A DNA stretch of 64,000 bases from Stenotrophomonas maltophilia (lineage in GTDB: Bacteria; Pseudomonadota; Gammaproteobacteria; Xanthomonadales; Xanthomonadaceae), in contig NZ_CP154630.1 in the NCBI RefSeq assembly GCF_039555535.1, forward strand, positions 4,698,501 to 4,762,500. Direction: 5' to 3'. A program made the position numbers and the translations under genes. Shown here in pieces: positions 8,801 to 16,827 of the stretch (positions are counted from its first letter, which is position 1; each line of letters starts with the position of its first letter). The notes beneath the pieces are model-generated. The model ran no database searches and was not told the DNA's origin. It saw only the letters and a program-made list of their open reading frames with translations.

Positions 8801-9091
8801 TTGAACGGCCTGGTGCTGATGCAGGCGATCCGCGAACGCCTGGATGCCGGCGACCTGCCGCTGCAGGCGGCGATCAACGGTGCTTCCAGCCGCATCCGCG
8901 CGGTGCTGACCACGGCGCTGGTGGCGATCGTCGGCTTCATTCCGATGGCAATTGCCAGCGGTTCCGGTGCGGAAGTGCAGAAGCCGCTGGCGACGGTGGT
9001 GATCGGTGGCTTGATCACGGCTACCGTGCTGACCCTGCTGGTGCTGCCGACGTTTGCGGCGCGCGTGGCCAAGCCGCGGGCGGTGGGGTGA
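5882..9091 (+). CDS. czcA: CzcA/CusA-type heavy-metal RND efflux pump
   Basis: 1069 residues, normal for HME-RND pumps. TM1 is at the N-terminus (HRWLVVFLAALIAAVGLFQL), followed by the family signature PDITNRQVQINT. TM4 contains ALDFGILVDGAVIVVE, with the Asp/Asp/Glu residues of the proton relay characteristic of CzcA-type pumps. There are two large periplasmic loops and a second six-TM bundle from about residue 870. It exports divalent metal by proton antiport through CzcB and CzcC. A strong ribosome-binding site (GAGGAGG at 5871-5877) fixes the start. No czcRS or czcD genes are adjacent. Metal specificity is inferred only at the level of divalent heavy metals. Confidence 0.95.
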   Translation: MFKLIIETAVRHRWLVVFLAALIAAVGLFQLGKLPIDAVPDITNRQVQINTVAPALTPEQIERQVTYPLETALAGIPGLSTTRSLSRNGFSQVTAIFTDATDIYFARQQVAERMREAADDLPDGASPMLSPVTTGLGEVLMWTVDFTTFDPAKLAKPGEAGWQAGEVYRTPEGNLLRTPEERATYLRTVQDWIIAPQMRSSPGLAGVDTVGGYVKEYGVHPDSARLAAHGLGLADLVTALQRSNVQAGAGFVQRAGEGLVVRADGLALTTEDLAQAPVATRNGVVVRVADVATVELSRAPRLGAASRNGHEAVLGTALMIAGGNSRTVAQAAAARLEQVNKSLPADIVAAPVLDRSVLVNSTIKTVAKNLTEGALLVVVVLFLLLGNLRAATITALVIPLSFLFAVIGMNRFGISGNLMSLGALDFGILVDGAVIVVESTLLMLGQRRAELGRALTAMERLRVAADSAMKMARPAAFGQLIILLVFAPILTLEGVEGKTFHPMAATFMLALVGAFLFSFTFVPAMAALLVREPKLKDGDAHANEGEHETRLIRVLRARIEPVIRKAVAHPRTVVAGAVMMVVVGIGSFSLLGREFMPTLDEGNVAMQALRVPSTSLEQSLAMQLALEKAIAKQPEVETVFSRTGTAEAAIDPMPTNISDSVIVLKPRKDWPDPKLAKDELVARFEALAGQQLGNSFEFSQPIELRFNELISGVRTDLAVMIFGDDFSQLQKVADQVALKLRAVDGAADVRVEQISGLPTLNVAIDHVAAAQYGLTAADVSDALSTGIGGTTAGKIFEGDRRFNVVVRLDDASRNDPDQLASLPIATPSGLVIPLSSVARITVSEGPNQISRNNGSRRVVVQANVRGRDLGGFVGEAQAAVADVALPPGAYLTWGGQFENLQRAEKRLATVVPVVFLLIGSLLFMALRSGKEAILVFSCVPLALVGGILALLLRGMPFSVSAAVGFIAVSGVATLNGLVLMQAIRERLDAGDLPLQAAINGASSRIRAVLTTALVAIVGFIPMAIASGSGAEVQKPLATVVIGGLITATVLTLLVLPTFAARVAKPRAVG

Positions 9092-9098
9092 GCTGAGA

Positions 9099-9181
9099 GG
9101 GGGTCGGAGCCCTTTCCGGGGGAAAGGGATCCGACCCCGTGACAGGGTCGGATCCCCGCCCTTCGGGCGGGGCTCTGACCC
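9099..9181. repeat. Two palindromes of the GGGTC...GACCC family at end of czcA
   Basis: The first (9099-9138) reads GGGGTCGGAGCCCTTTCC, a short loop, then GGAAAGGGATCCGACCCC. The second (9145-9181) shares the GGGTC/GACCC ends but has a different central stem. The pair lies between the czcA stop and the convergent DUF885 gene stop, so they probably act as transcription terminators for both. Similar elements occur at 11227, 23238 and 28852. Confidence 0.8.
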
Positions 9182-9194
9182 GATCACACGACGG

Positions 9195-10964
9195 TCAGGC
9201 CTTCTTGCGTTCGGCGATGTAGGCCTGGATCTGTTGTTCCAGCACCGGCAGCGGCACCGAGCCCTGCTTCAGCAGGGTGTCGTGGAAACCCTTGATGTCG
9301 AACTTGTCGCCCAGCTCCTTCTCGGCCTGCGCACGCAGGCGCACGATGGCGATCTCGCCCAGCTTGTAGCTCAGCGCCTGGCCCGGCCAGGAGATGTAGC
9401 GATCCACTTCGGTGGTCACTTCATGCTCGCTCAGCGCGGTGTGGTCGCGCAGGTAGGCCAGCGCCTGCTCGCGGGTCCAGCCCTTGCTGTGCACGCCGGT
9501 GTCGATCACCAGGCGCGCCGCACGCCACATTTCGTAGGTCAGGCGGCCGAAATCCTCGTACGGGGTTTCGTAGATGCCCATCTCCACGCCCAGCTTCTCG
9601 CAGTACAGCGCCCAGCCTTCGCCATAGGCGGAGATGTAGGCGTTGCGGCGGAACTCGGGCAGGTTCTTCTGCTCGGCGGCGATGGCGCCCTGCAGCGCGT
9701 GGCCCGGATCGGATTCATGCAGGGTCAGCGCCGGCAGGTTGTACAGCGGGCGCGATGGCAGGTTGTAGGTATTGAGCCAGTAGGTGCCCATGCCACCACG
9801 GCCGGCAGTCCAGAACGGCGCGATATCCGGCGGTACCGGCACGATGGTGAAGCGCGCGCGCGGCAGCGTCATGTACTTGCCGAGCTGGCCATCGGCGCGC
9901 TTGGAGATCCACGCAGCACGCGACAGCAGCTCTTCCGGCGTCTTGGCATAGAACTGTGGATCGGTACGCAGGAAGGTCAGGAACTCGGCGAAGCTGCCCT
10001 TGAACTTCACCTGCTTGATGATGTCGTTCATCTCGCCCTGGATGCGTGCGACTTCCTCCAGGCCGATGCGGTGGATCTCGTCAGGCGACAGGTCCAGCGT
10101 GGTGTATTCGTGGATCTGCTGCTTGTAGTACGCCTTGCCATCGGGCATCGCTTCGGCGGCCAGGGTGGTGCGCGCCTGCGGCACGTACTCGCTGACGAAG
10201 AAGGTGCGCAGCTGCTGGAACGCCGGCACCACCTTGCCGCTGATCGCCGCGCGCGCCTGCGCCTGCAGCCTGGCCTGTTCGGCGGCCGGAACAGTATTGG
10301 GCAGCTTCTTGAACGGCGCATACAGCGGCGATTCGGTCGGGTCCTTCAGCTCGGCGACGGTGGCGATGGACACCTCGCGGCCATCGAGCACCGCACGCGG
10401 CACGCTGAAACCACGCTTCAGGCCGGCGCGCATGTTCTCGGTCTGCTGACCGAAGTAGCGCGGTACGTCATTCAAGCGTGCGATGTAGTTCTGGTAGTCC
10501 TGCACGGTCTTCATCTCGCGCCGCGCCATGAAGGACAGGTTGGACCAGAACGAGGAGTCGGCGTTGAACGGCATCTCATAGCCGCGCAGGCGCACTTCCT
10601 CGGCCAGGTTGAACACCTGGTCGTGGTAGATCGCGTAGTTGACCTGGTTGTCGGGCGAGAGCGTCTTCGGATCGATCTTCTTCAATGCGGCCAGGGTTTC
10701 ATCCCAGACCTTCAGGCGCGCCTGCTGCGCGGCCGGGCCGACGTCGGGCATGCGGGTGGCGTTGGCCGGGGCGTCTTCGTCCTCGCTGGCCTCGCCGCCG
10801 CCTTGCTGGCGCCATTTCCATTCCTTCTCATACAGTGCGCGGAAGGCGGCATCGGCAGGCGATTCGGTGGCGACGCTGGCCGGCGCGGCGGCGGGCGGCG
10901 CGGCCAGGGCCACGGCGGGGGCGGACAGGGCGATCAGCAGGGCAACGGCAAGACGGGTTTTCAC
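9195..10964 (-). CDS. DUF885 family protein, putative secreted metallopeptidase
   Basis: About 589 residues with a signal peptide (LAVALLIALSAPAVALAA), hence exported. DUF885 proteins (COG4805) resemble metallopeptidases and carry an HExxPGH-like motif, seen here as LTLHESDPGHALQ at roughly residue 410. A conserved YGEGWALYCEKLG segment follows. No ATG gives this N-terminus. GTG at 10964 (VKTRLAV) is the best start, with GTG at 10970 as an alternative. Downstream toward 11283 lie only repeats. Substrate unknown. Confidence 0.87.
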   Translation of the reverse strand: MKTRLAVALLIALSAPAVALAAPPAAAPASVATESPADAAFRALYEKEWKWRQQGGGEASEDEDAPANATRMPDVGPAAQQARLKVWDETLAALKKIDPKTLSPDNQVNYAIYHDQVFNLAEEVRLRGYEMPFNADSSFWSNLSFMARREMKTVQDYQNYIARLNDVPRYFGQQTENMRAGLKRGFSVPRAVLDGREVSIATVAELKDPTESPLYAPFKKLPNTVPAAEQARLQAQARAAISGKVVPAFQQLRTFFVSEYVPQARTTLAAEAMPDGKAYYKQQIHEYTTLDLSPDEIHRIGLEEVARIQGEMNDIIKQVKFKGSFAEFLTFLRTDPQFYAKTPEELLSRAAWISKRADGQLGKYMTLPRARFTIVPVPPDIAPFWTAGRGGMGTYWLNTYNLPSRPLYNLPALTLHESDPGHALQGAIAAEQKNLPEFRRNAYISAYGEGWALYCEKLGVEMGIYETPYEDFGRLTYEMWRAARLVIDTGVHSKGWTREQALAYLRDHTALSEHEVTTEVDRYISWPGQALSYKLGEIAIVRLRAQAEKELGDKFDIKGFHDTLLKQGSVPLPVLEQQIQAYIAERKKA

Positions 10965-11101
10965 GAGCACAGGTTCCCGGGAAGGCAGACCCCGATCATG
11001 GCACCCCCCACCGCCGGTGGCATGGGACGAAGGTCCTGCCTGCAACGCAGGCAGGGCCGGGAACCGGCCGCAGGCCGGGACCCAAGCGCCGGAGGCGCGT
11101 G

Positions 11102-11209
11102 GTAGCGCGGGGCCATGCCCCGCGAGCGCGCAGCGCGGAAAAGATACATCCGCCGGGCATGGCCCGGCGCTACCAACGAACATGCCGTAGATCCACGCCA
11201 TGCGTGGAT
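11102..11209. repeat. SMAG-type dimer (GCCGGGC stem) plus a GTAGATCCACGC palindrome
   Basis: From 11102 to 11173, GTAGCGCGGGGCCATGCCCC and an inverted arm ending GGCGCTAC face each other. At 11187-11209 a separate single palindrome, GTAGATCCACGCCATGCGTGGAT, has the same GTAG head with a different stem. Immediately upstream (11000-11100) there are several short unlabelled hairpins such as GCCTGCAACGCAGGC. Apart from these, the 320-nt stretch from 10965 to 11283 holds only the palindrome at 11227. Confidence 0.8.
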
Positions 11210-11226
11210 GCGCCGGGGATCCTGAT

Positions 11227-11265
11227 GGGGTCAGAGCCCTTTCCTGCGGAAAGGGATCCGACCCC
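11227..11265. repeat. GGGGTC...GACCCC palindrome
   Basis: An imperfect palindrome with arms GGGGTCAGAGCCCTTTCC and GGAAAGGGATCCGACCCC around a short loop. It is closely related to the elements at 9099 and 28852. It lies 18 nt beyond the stop of the LAB_N gene on the minus strand and is a likely terminator for that gene cluster. Confidence 0.8.
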
Positions 11266-11283
11266 AAGCCCTACCCGGGGCCC

Positions 11284-11631
11284 TCAGTGGCCGGCCCTGT
11301 CGCGCTTCCAGCCGCGGTGCTTGATGTCCAGGTGCAGGCTGTACAGCGCGGTGAACGCCGGGAACAGGTTCTGCAGCACGCCTACCGAGTCCTGCTTGGC
11401 CGAGAACAGGAAATAGCTCAGCGTCATCAGGCTGCCGATCACGCTCATGTACCAGAACAGGCGCGGGATGACCGGCTTGCCGGCGCGCTTGGAGGCAATG
11501 AACTGGACCAGCCAGCGGCCGCCGAACATCAGCGCGCCGGTATAACCGATCAGCTTCCAGCCGGTCACATGCAGGCCGGTCCAGTACAGCCAGGTCAACG
11601 GCTGGTCCAGCCAGTGCAGCTCCAGATCCAT
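11284..11631 (-). CDS. LAB_N (lipid A biosynthesis N-terminal-like) membrane protein
   Basis: 115 residues with three hydrophobic segments, including WKLIGYTGALMFGGRWLVQF and FWYMSVIGSLMTLSYFLFSA. Small proteins of this kind resemble the N-terminal region of some LpxB proteins (LAB_N domain). They are usually found beside a GT2 glycosyltransferase in lipid-linked sugar or lipid A modification clusters. The start ATG (11631-11629) overlaps the stop of the GT2 gene by one base, so the two are translationally coupled. Function inferred from context only. Confidence 0.82.
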   Translation of the reverse strand: MDLELHWLDQPLTWLYWTGLHVTGWKLIGYTGALMFGGRWLVQFIASKRAGKPVIPRLFWYMSVIGSLMTLSYFLFSAKQDSVGVLQNLFPAFTALYSLHLDIKHRGWKRDRAGH

Positions 11632-12353
11632 CAACGCTCCTCCACCGCGGTGCGCTTGCTGCGGGTGATCAGCCACGCCACGCCGCGCAGGTCGCGGATG
11701 CCGACCAGCGCGCGACCGATGTTGTTGTACTTGGACACGCCTGCGGTGCGGTGACGGTGGTTGACCGGCACGCTGGTGGTCTTCCAGCCGGCGCGCTGCA
11801 TCAGCGCCGGCAGGTAGCGGTGCATGTGGTCGAAGTACGGCAGGTCGAGGAACGCGCTGCGCTCGAACAGCTTGATGCCGCAGCCGGTATCGGGGGTATC
11901 GTCGCGCAGCATGCGCGCGCGGATGGCGTTGGCCCAGCGGCTGGCCCAGCGCTTGCTGCCGCTGTCCTGGCGGTTGACGCGCCAGCCGGCGAACAGCTTC
12001 ACCTGGGCCTCGGCGGCATCGCGCGCGGCCAGCAGCTTGGGAATATCGGCCGGATCGTTCTGGCCGTCACCATCGAGGGTGGCGATCCACGGTGCGCGCG
12101 CGTGCTTGACGCCGGTGCGCACGGCGGTGCTCTGCCCGCTCTGGTTCACGTGGTGCAGCACCCGCAGTTCCGGCGTGGTCGCCTTCAGGCCCTGCAGCAC
12201 GGCCAGGGTGTCATCGCGCGAGTGGTCGTCGATGTAGACGATCTCGAACGGCAGCCGGCCGCGCAGCGCGGCGGTGATTTCAGCGACCAGCGGGGCGACG
12301 TTGTCACGCTCGTTGAACACCGGAACGACAACGGAAAGCTCGGGTTGGCTCAT
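11631..12353 (-). CDS. Family 2 glycosyltransferase (dolichyl-/polyprenyl-phosphate hexose transferase-like)
   Basis: 240 residues of GT-A fold. It opens with LSVVVPVFNERDNVAPLV, then IVYIDDHSRDDTL, and has the metal-binding acidic motif in TLDGDGQNDP. A YLPALMQRAGW segment and the RTAGVSKYNN region fit DPM1/ArnC-like transferases that load a sugar onto a polyprenyl phosphate at the inner face of the membrane. No C-terminal TM helices are present, so the coupled LAB_N membrane protein may supply the anchor. The start at 12353 gives the conserved MSQPELSVVVPV. Confidence 0.88.
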   Translation of the reverse strand: MSQPELSVVVPVFNERDNVAPLVAEITAALRGRLPFEIVYIDDHSRDDTLAVLQGLKATTPELRVLHHVNQSGQSTAVRTGVKHARAPWIATLDGDGQNDPADIPKLLAARDAAEAQVKLFAGWRVNRQDSGSKRWASRWANAIRARMLRDDTPDTGCGIKLFERSAFLDLPYFDHMHRYLPALMQRAGWKTTSVPVNHRHRTAGVSKYNNIGRALVGIRDLRGVAWLITRSKRTAVEER

Positions 12354-12442
12354 AAGGCACTCGGCCAAGGGGGGACAAAGAGCGCGCATTCTCCGAAACC
12401 GAGGTTATCCGAAGATGAACCCCGTGGCGTGAGGATCCATCC

Positions 12443-13408
12443 TCAGGCGCGATCGCCAAAATACTCGCGGCACCACTGCACCACAGGCGGCAGGCCTTCT
12501 TCGATCGGGGTCACCGCATCGAAGCCGAAAGCGTCATGTGCGCGCCGGGTATCGGCCATCGTGCGCACCATGTCGCCGGGCTGCATGGGCTTGTAGACCT
12601 TCTGCGCGGGGCGGCCGGCGGCCTGCTCGATGACGCTGATGAAGCGCTCCAGCTCGACCGGCGTATGGTTGCCGAGGTTGAACACCCGGTGCGGCACCGG
12701 GCCGTCGGCCGGATGCGCGAGGGCGCCGAGGATACCGGACACAATGTCGGAGACATGTGTGAAATCGCGCTGCATGCGGCCTTCGTTGAACACGTCGATG
12801 GGGCGCCCGGCCAGCACCGCGCGCGAGAACAGCAGCGGTGCCATGTCCGGCCGGCCCCACGGGCCATACACGGTGAAGAAGCGCAGGCCGGTGGCATGCA
12901 GGCCGTACAGCTGCGCGTAGGTGTAGGCCATCAGCTCATTGGCCGCCTTGGTCGCCGCGTACAGCGAGCGCGGCTGGTCCACGCGCTGGTCTTCGGAGAA
13001 CGGCGGCGTGGCCGAATCGCCGTACACCGAACTGCTGGAGGCATACACCAGGTGCTGCACGCCGCGATGACGGCACAGTTCCAGCATGTTGACGAAGCCG
13101 ACCAGGTTGCTGTCAACGTAGGCCTGCGGGTTTTCCAGCGAATAGCGCACGCCGGCCTGCGCGGCCAGGTGGATCACTGCGGTCGGCTGCACTTGATCGA
13201 ACAGCGCGGCCAGGCCGTCGCGGTCGGTCAGGTCCAGCGTGCGCAGGTCCAGCGCCGGGCACAGCGCGGCGACGCGGTCGCGCTTGATCTGCGGGTCGTA
13301 GTAGTCGTTGAAGTTGTCCAGGCCGACCACGGACTGGCCCGCCTCCAGCAGCGCGCGGGCGGTATAGGCACCGATGAAGCCGGCAGCGCCGGTGAGCAGG
13401 ATGGTCAT
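12443..13408 (-). CDS. NAD-dependent sugar epimerase (UDP-glucuronate 4-epimerase-like)
   Basis: 321 residues. The Rossmann glycine motif TGAAGFIGAYTARAL is at the N-terminus, the catalytic YAATK (YxxxK) is near residue 150, and there are typical SDR-E segments such as VIHLAAQAGVRYSLENP and TVYGPWGRPDMAPLLF. The last two resemble UDP-glucuronate 4-epimerases (capsular polysaccharide synthesis type). It lies 89 nt upstream of the GT2/LAB_N pair on the same strand, suggesting a common pathway for a surface or lipid-linked sugar. Exact substrate not determinable. Confidence 0.88.
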   Translation of the reverse strand: MTILLTGAAGFIGAYTARALLEAGQSVVGLDNFNDYYDPQIKRDRVAALCPALDLRTLDLTDRDGLAALFDQVQPTAVIHLAAQAGVRYSLENPQAYVDSNLVGFVNMLELCRHRGVQHLVYASSSSVYGDSATPPFSEDQRVDQPRSLYAATKAANELMAYTYAQLYGLHATGLRFFTVYGPWGRPDMAPLLFSRAVLAGRPIDVFNEGRMQRDFTHVSDIVSGILGALAHPADGPVPHRVFNLGNHTPVELERFISVIEQAAGRPAQKVYKPMQPGDMVRTMADTRRAHDAFGFDAVTPIEEGLPPVVQWCREYFGDRA

Positions 13409-13459
13409 TGCAGTTGCCTGGAAATCAATGAGTACAGGTGCAGAGGATACGCTGCGGGC

Positions 13460-14191
13460 TCAGAACAGCCCGAAACGCTTCTTGGCTACGTTGCTGCGGC
13501 CGGGTTCGATCACATCCTGGATCTTCTTCGCATCGAAGCGGTCGAGCAGCGCCTCGGCGCCCTTCTTCAGCTTCAGGTCCATCTCTTCCGGATACAGCGG
13601 GACCAGGCTCATGAAGCTGATGGTCTTGCCGTCGTCCAGTTCCAGCGTGGCGAATTCTTCCGGGGTGGTCACCGGCGGCAGCACGATGGCACCGTCGAAG
13701 CCCACGCCCGGCGCGTAGGGCTCGCTGGGATGGCCGTTGGGAATGGTGTGGCCGAAGCCCAGCCAGGTGTCGTACTCGTGCGGCAGCCGCGCCATGCCCT
13801 TCAGCAGGCGCACCGGCCAGTAGTTGCGCTCGTCCTCGAAGGCGTCCTGGGAGATCGGCCAGTCGGCCGGCAGGGTCACCATCAGCTCCATGTAGCGCGG
13901 CACGTCCGCATCCACTTCCGCTGGCACGGTCATCGGCAGGTCGCTCATGCCGGAGGTGACCAGGCGCAGGTACGGGAACTGGTCATTGGCCGGCACCACA
14001 TGCACGTCGATGTGCACCAGGTCGGAGATGATTTCGTGGAAGACACCGGAAACCGGGCCGAGATGGCGCTCGATGTGGGCGCTGATCGCCTCGATGTGTG
14101 CTTCGCCCTGCGCGGGGCTGAAGTCTTTCTGGCGGCTGTGCACCATGATCGGGCTGCCGCCCGGGCTGACGTCGTCGAAGGCGTTGCTCAT
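13460..14191 (-). CDS. Suppressor-of-fused (SUFU) domain protein
   Basis: 243 residues, predicted soluble and cytosolic. The pattern HIERHLGPVSGVFHEIISDLVHIDVHVV (given here as positions about 40-67), LVTSGMSDLPMTVP and FLSLVPLYPEEMDL-like sequences match bacterial SUFU-domain proteins (formerly DUF). These are often encoded near polymorphic toxin or immunity genes but also as singletons. Here it stands alone between the epimerase and parB, with no toxin gene nearby. I choose the ATG at 14191. Function unknown. Confidence 0.8.
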   Translation of the reverse strand: MSNAFDDVSPGGSPIMVHSRQKDFSPAQGEAHIEAISAHIERHLGPVSGVFHEIISDLVHIDVHVVPANDQFPYLRLVTSGMSDLPMTVPAEVDADVPRYMELMVTLPADWPISQDAFEDERNYWPVRLLKGMARLPHEYDTWLGFGHTIPNGHPSEPYAPGVGFDGAIVLPPVTTPEEFATLELDDGKTISFMSLVPLYPEEMDLKLKKGAEALLDRFDAKKIQDVIEPGRSNVAKKRFGLF

Positions 14192-14315
14192 GTCCTGCTC
14201 CCTGGATGAAGCCACAGACCGGAGAGCCGTGCATCCCCCGGCGCGGCGGTGCGTTCCCTGTCGTTGATGAAGGGACGCGGCAGGAACAGGCCGCCCCCCT
14301 GTCGCTACGCCAGGC

Positions 14316-15239
14316 TCAGCCCTGGCGCGTACGCAGCTTTTCCAGCACGCCGTCCAGGGTGTCCAGGTCGGTGTAGTGGATGATCAGCTTGCCCTTGCCG
14401 CCGCGGCCGTGGTTGATCGCCACCTTGGCGCCGAGCGATTCGGACAGTTCGGTTTCCAGCGAGGCGATGTCGGCCTGCTGCACCTTCGGCGTGGCCACCG
14501 GGCGGTTGCTGGGTACTTTGCCGGCCGCAAAGGCCTGCGCACGGCGCTCGACCTCGCGCACCGACCAGCCCTCATCGGCCGCTTCCTGCGCCAGCTTGCC
14601 GGCCAACTCGGGGGCCAGGGTCAGCAGCGCGCGGGCGTGGCCCATTTCAAGGCGGCGCGTTTCCAGCAGCAGGCGGATGGCCACCGGCAGCTCCAGCAGG
14701 CGCAGCAGGTTGGACACCGCCGCACGCGAGCGGCCAACGGCCTCGGCGGCCTCGGCGTGGGTGAGGGTGAACTCGCTGATCAGGCGCTGCAGCGCCTCGG
14801 CTTCTTCCAGCGGGTTGAGGTCTTCGCGCTGGATGTTCTCGATCAGCGCCATCGCGATGACGGTGCGGTCTTCCAGCTCGCGCACCACCACCGGCACTTC
14901 GTCCAGCCCGGCCAGCTGCGAAGCGCGCCAACGGCGTTCACCGGCGACGATTTCGTAGTTGCCCGCCGGCAGCTGGCGCACCAGGATCGGCTGGATCACG
15001 CCCTGCGACTTGATCGAGTCGGCCAGCTCGGACAGCTTGCCCTCGTCCATCTCGCGGCGCGGCTGGTACTTGCCCGGCTGCAGCTGGCCCACCGCCAGCT
15101 TGCGCAGCACCTCACCCGGCAGCGGCTCGATCACTGCGGTGGTGGCCTGCACCTGGCTGACCGCGCCCTTCGGGCCCAGCAGCGCATCCAGGCCACGGCC
15201 GAGGCCCCGCTTCTTGGCTGCCGGCTTGCTGCTGGTCAT
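14316..15239 (-). CDS. parB: Chromosome partitioning protein ParB
   Basis: 307 residues. The N-terminus (KKRGLGRGLDALLG) is typical of chromosomal ParB. CTPase box II is visible as GERRWRASQLAGLDEVPVVV. The central HTH region includes TLTHAEAAEAVGRSRAAVSNLLRL (positions about 155-178), followed by a C-terminal dimerisation domain. It binds parS sites and spreads by CTP-dependent sliding. Its start overlaps the parA stop by one base. No obvious parS (TGTTTCACGTGAAACA-like) site was found in this window. Confidence 0.96.
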   Translation of the reverse strand: MTSSKPAAKKRGLGRGLDALLGPKGAVSQVQATTAVIEPLPGEVLRKLAVGQLQPGKYQPRREMDEGKLSELADSIKSQGVIQPILVRQLPAGNYEIVAGERRWRASQLAGLDEVPVVVRELEDRTVIAMALIENIQREDLNPLEEAEALQRLISEFTLTHAEAAEAVGRSRAAVSNLLRLLELPVAIRLLLETRRLEMGHARALLTLAPELAGKLAQEAADEGWSVREVERRAQAFAAGKVPSNRPVATPKVQQADIASLETELSESLGAKVAINHGRGGKGKLIIHYTDLDTLDGVLEKLRTRQG

Positions 15240-16036
15240 CAGACGGTCTCCACGGCCTTGGCGGCCTTGTTGCGTTCGTTGTTGCGGCGGATGATCTCGC
15301 CGGCCAGGCCCAGGTAGGCCACGCCACCGCGCGAGGCGCGGTCATAGCCGACGATGCTCTGGCCATGGCTGGGCGCTTCGGCCAGGCGCACGTTGCGCGG
15401 CACGATGGTGCGGAACACGCGGTCGCCGAAGTGCTCGGTGAGCTCGGCCGACACCGCGTTGGCCAGGTTGTTGCGCACATCGAACATGGTGCGCAGCACG
15501 CCTTCGATCTCCAGCGCCGGGTTCAGGCTGGTGCGCAGCGCTTCGATGGTTTCCACCAGCGCGCTCAGGCCTTCCAGTGCGTAGTACTCGCACTGCATCG
15601 GCACGATCACCGAATCGGCGGCGGCCAGCGCGTTGAGCGTCAGCAGCGACAGCGCCGGCGGGCAGTCGATCAGGATGTAGTCGTATTCGTCGCGGATCGG
15701 CGCCAGCGCGCGCTTCAGGCGCTGCTCGCGCTCGCTCTGGCCCATCAGCTGGATTTCGGCGGCGGTCAGGTCGATGTTGCCCGGCAGCAGGTCGTAGCCT
15801 TCGGCAGTCTGCACGCGCACATCGGCGGCGCTGTTCTCGCCCAGCAGCAGATCACAGGTGGAAGCGGCCAGCTCACGCTTGTCCACGCCGCTGCCCATGG
15901 TCGCGTTGCCCTGCGAGTCCAGGTCGACCAGCAGCACGCGCTTGGGGGCGTTGGCCAGGGAAGCGGCCAGGTTGACGGCGGTCGTGGTCTTGCCGACGCC
16001 ACCCTTCTGGTTGGCGATGGCGATGATGCGGGCCAT
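15239..16036 (-). CDS. parA: Chromosome partitioning ATPase ParA (Soj)
   Basis: 265 residues. The deviant Walker A motif KGGVGKTTTAVNLAASLA lies right after MARIIAIANQ, with VDLDSQGNAT (Walker A') and ILIDCPPALSLLTLNAL (Walker B) downstream. The lack of an N-terminal HTH extension marks it as the chromosomal (type Ib/Soj) form. It works with ParB to segregate replication origins. The ATG at 16036 gives the conserved start. Together with rsmG upstream this is the common rsmG-parA-parB order. Confidence 0.96.
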   Translation of the reverse strand: MARIIAIANQKGGVGKTTTAVNLAASLANAPKRVLLVDLDSQGNATMGSGVDKRELAASTCDLLLGENSAADVRVQTAEGYDLLPGNIDLTAAEIQLMGQSEREQRLKRALAPIRDEYDYILIDCPPALSLLTLNALAAADSVIVPMQCEYYALEGLSALVETIEALRTSLNPALEIEGVLRTMFDVRNNLANAVSAELTEHFGDRVFRTIVPRNVRLAEAPSHGQSIVGYDRASRGGVAYLGLAGEIIRRNNERNKAAKAVETV

Positions 16037-16149
16037 GCAGGTGTGCCTCGTCGACGGATGGTTGGGACCGGTCATTATGCGTACAACCGGCCCCGGGCGG
16101 AAATCGTGAATCGCCAACCTCTTGTTCCACAAGGGGCTGGCGATGGCAA

Positions 16150-16788
16150 TCAGGGGCCTGTAACAGTGACCAGGTGGCGTTCGCCGGCCAGGCCGGGCAC
16201 GCTCAGCGGGGTCACCTCGCGCACCTGCCAGCCAGCCGGCAGCTCCGCGATCTCCTCATGGGGATAGACGCCCTTCATGGCCAGCAGTACGCCACCGGGG
16301 CGCAGCAGATGGCCACCGACACGGACGATGCCGGCCAGGGTGTCCATCGCGCGCGCGGTCAGCTGGTCGTAGCGACCGGCCTCGTCCAGGGCCTCGGCGC
16401 GCGATTCGGCCACGCGGGCGTTGTCCAGGCCGAGCTGGCGCACGGCTTCGCGCATGAAGCGCGCCTTCTTGCCGTTGCTCTCGACCAGGGTGACCTGCAG
16501 GCCCGGGCAGGCGATCGCCAGCGGGATGCCGGGCAGCCCGGGGCCGGTACCGAGGTCGGCCAGGCTGCCATCGTCCACGAACGGCTGCATCGCCAGCGAA
16601 TCGAGCAGGTGGCGGGTGACCATCTCCTGCGGATCGCGGATGGCGGTGAGGTTGTAGGTGCCGTTCCAGCGGTGCAGCAGGGCCAGATAGCGCAGCAGCG
16701 GCGGCGCCAGTGCGGCGTCCAGGCCCATGCTGGCCAGGCCCTGTTCCAGCGTGGCGGCCACGCTGGCGGGAAGTGGGTGTTCGCTCAT
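16150..16788 (-). CDS. rsmG: 16S rRNA (guanine527-N7)-methyltransferase RsmG
   Basis: 212 residues. It has the SAM-binding motif [18 protein letters not shown], with [20 protein letters not shown] upstream, the signature of RsmG/GidB. It methylates G527 of 16S rRNA, and loss gives low-level streptomycin resistance in other bacteria. It lies upstream of parA-parB on the same strand with a 113-nt gap. Confidence 0.95.
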   Translation of the reverse strand: MSEHPLPASVAATLEQGLASMGLDAALAPPLLRYLALLHRWNGTYNLTAIRDPQEMVTRHLLDSLAMQPFVDDGSLADLGTGPGLPGIPLAIACPGLQVTLVESNGKKARFMREAVRQLGLDNARVAESRAEALDEAGRYDQLTARAMDTLAGIVRVGGHLLRPGGVLLAMKGVYPHEEIAELPAGWQVREVTPLSVPGLAGERHLVTVTGP

Positions 16789-16827
16789 GCCAGCATTATC
16801 GCCGGTTTTGCACGCCGATTCCCCGCT

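Noticed and set aside
5828..9187. Long antisense frames across czcB and czcA
   Set aside because: Shadow frames typical of high-GC DNA. The plus-strand RND genes show clear family motifs throughout.
14316..16150. parS sites near parAB
   Set aside because: No TGTTTCACGTGAAACA-like sequence was found by eye. They may lie outside the window.
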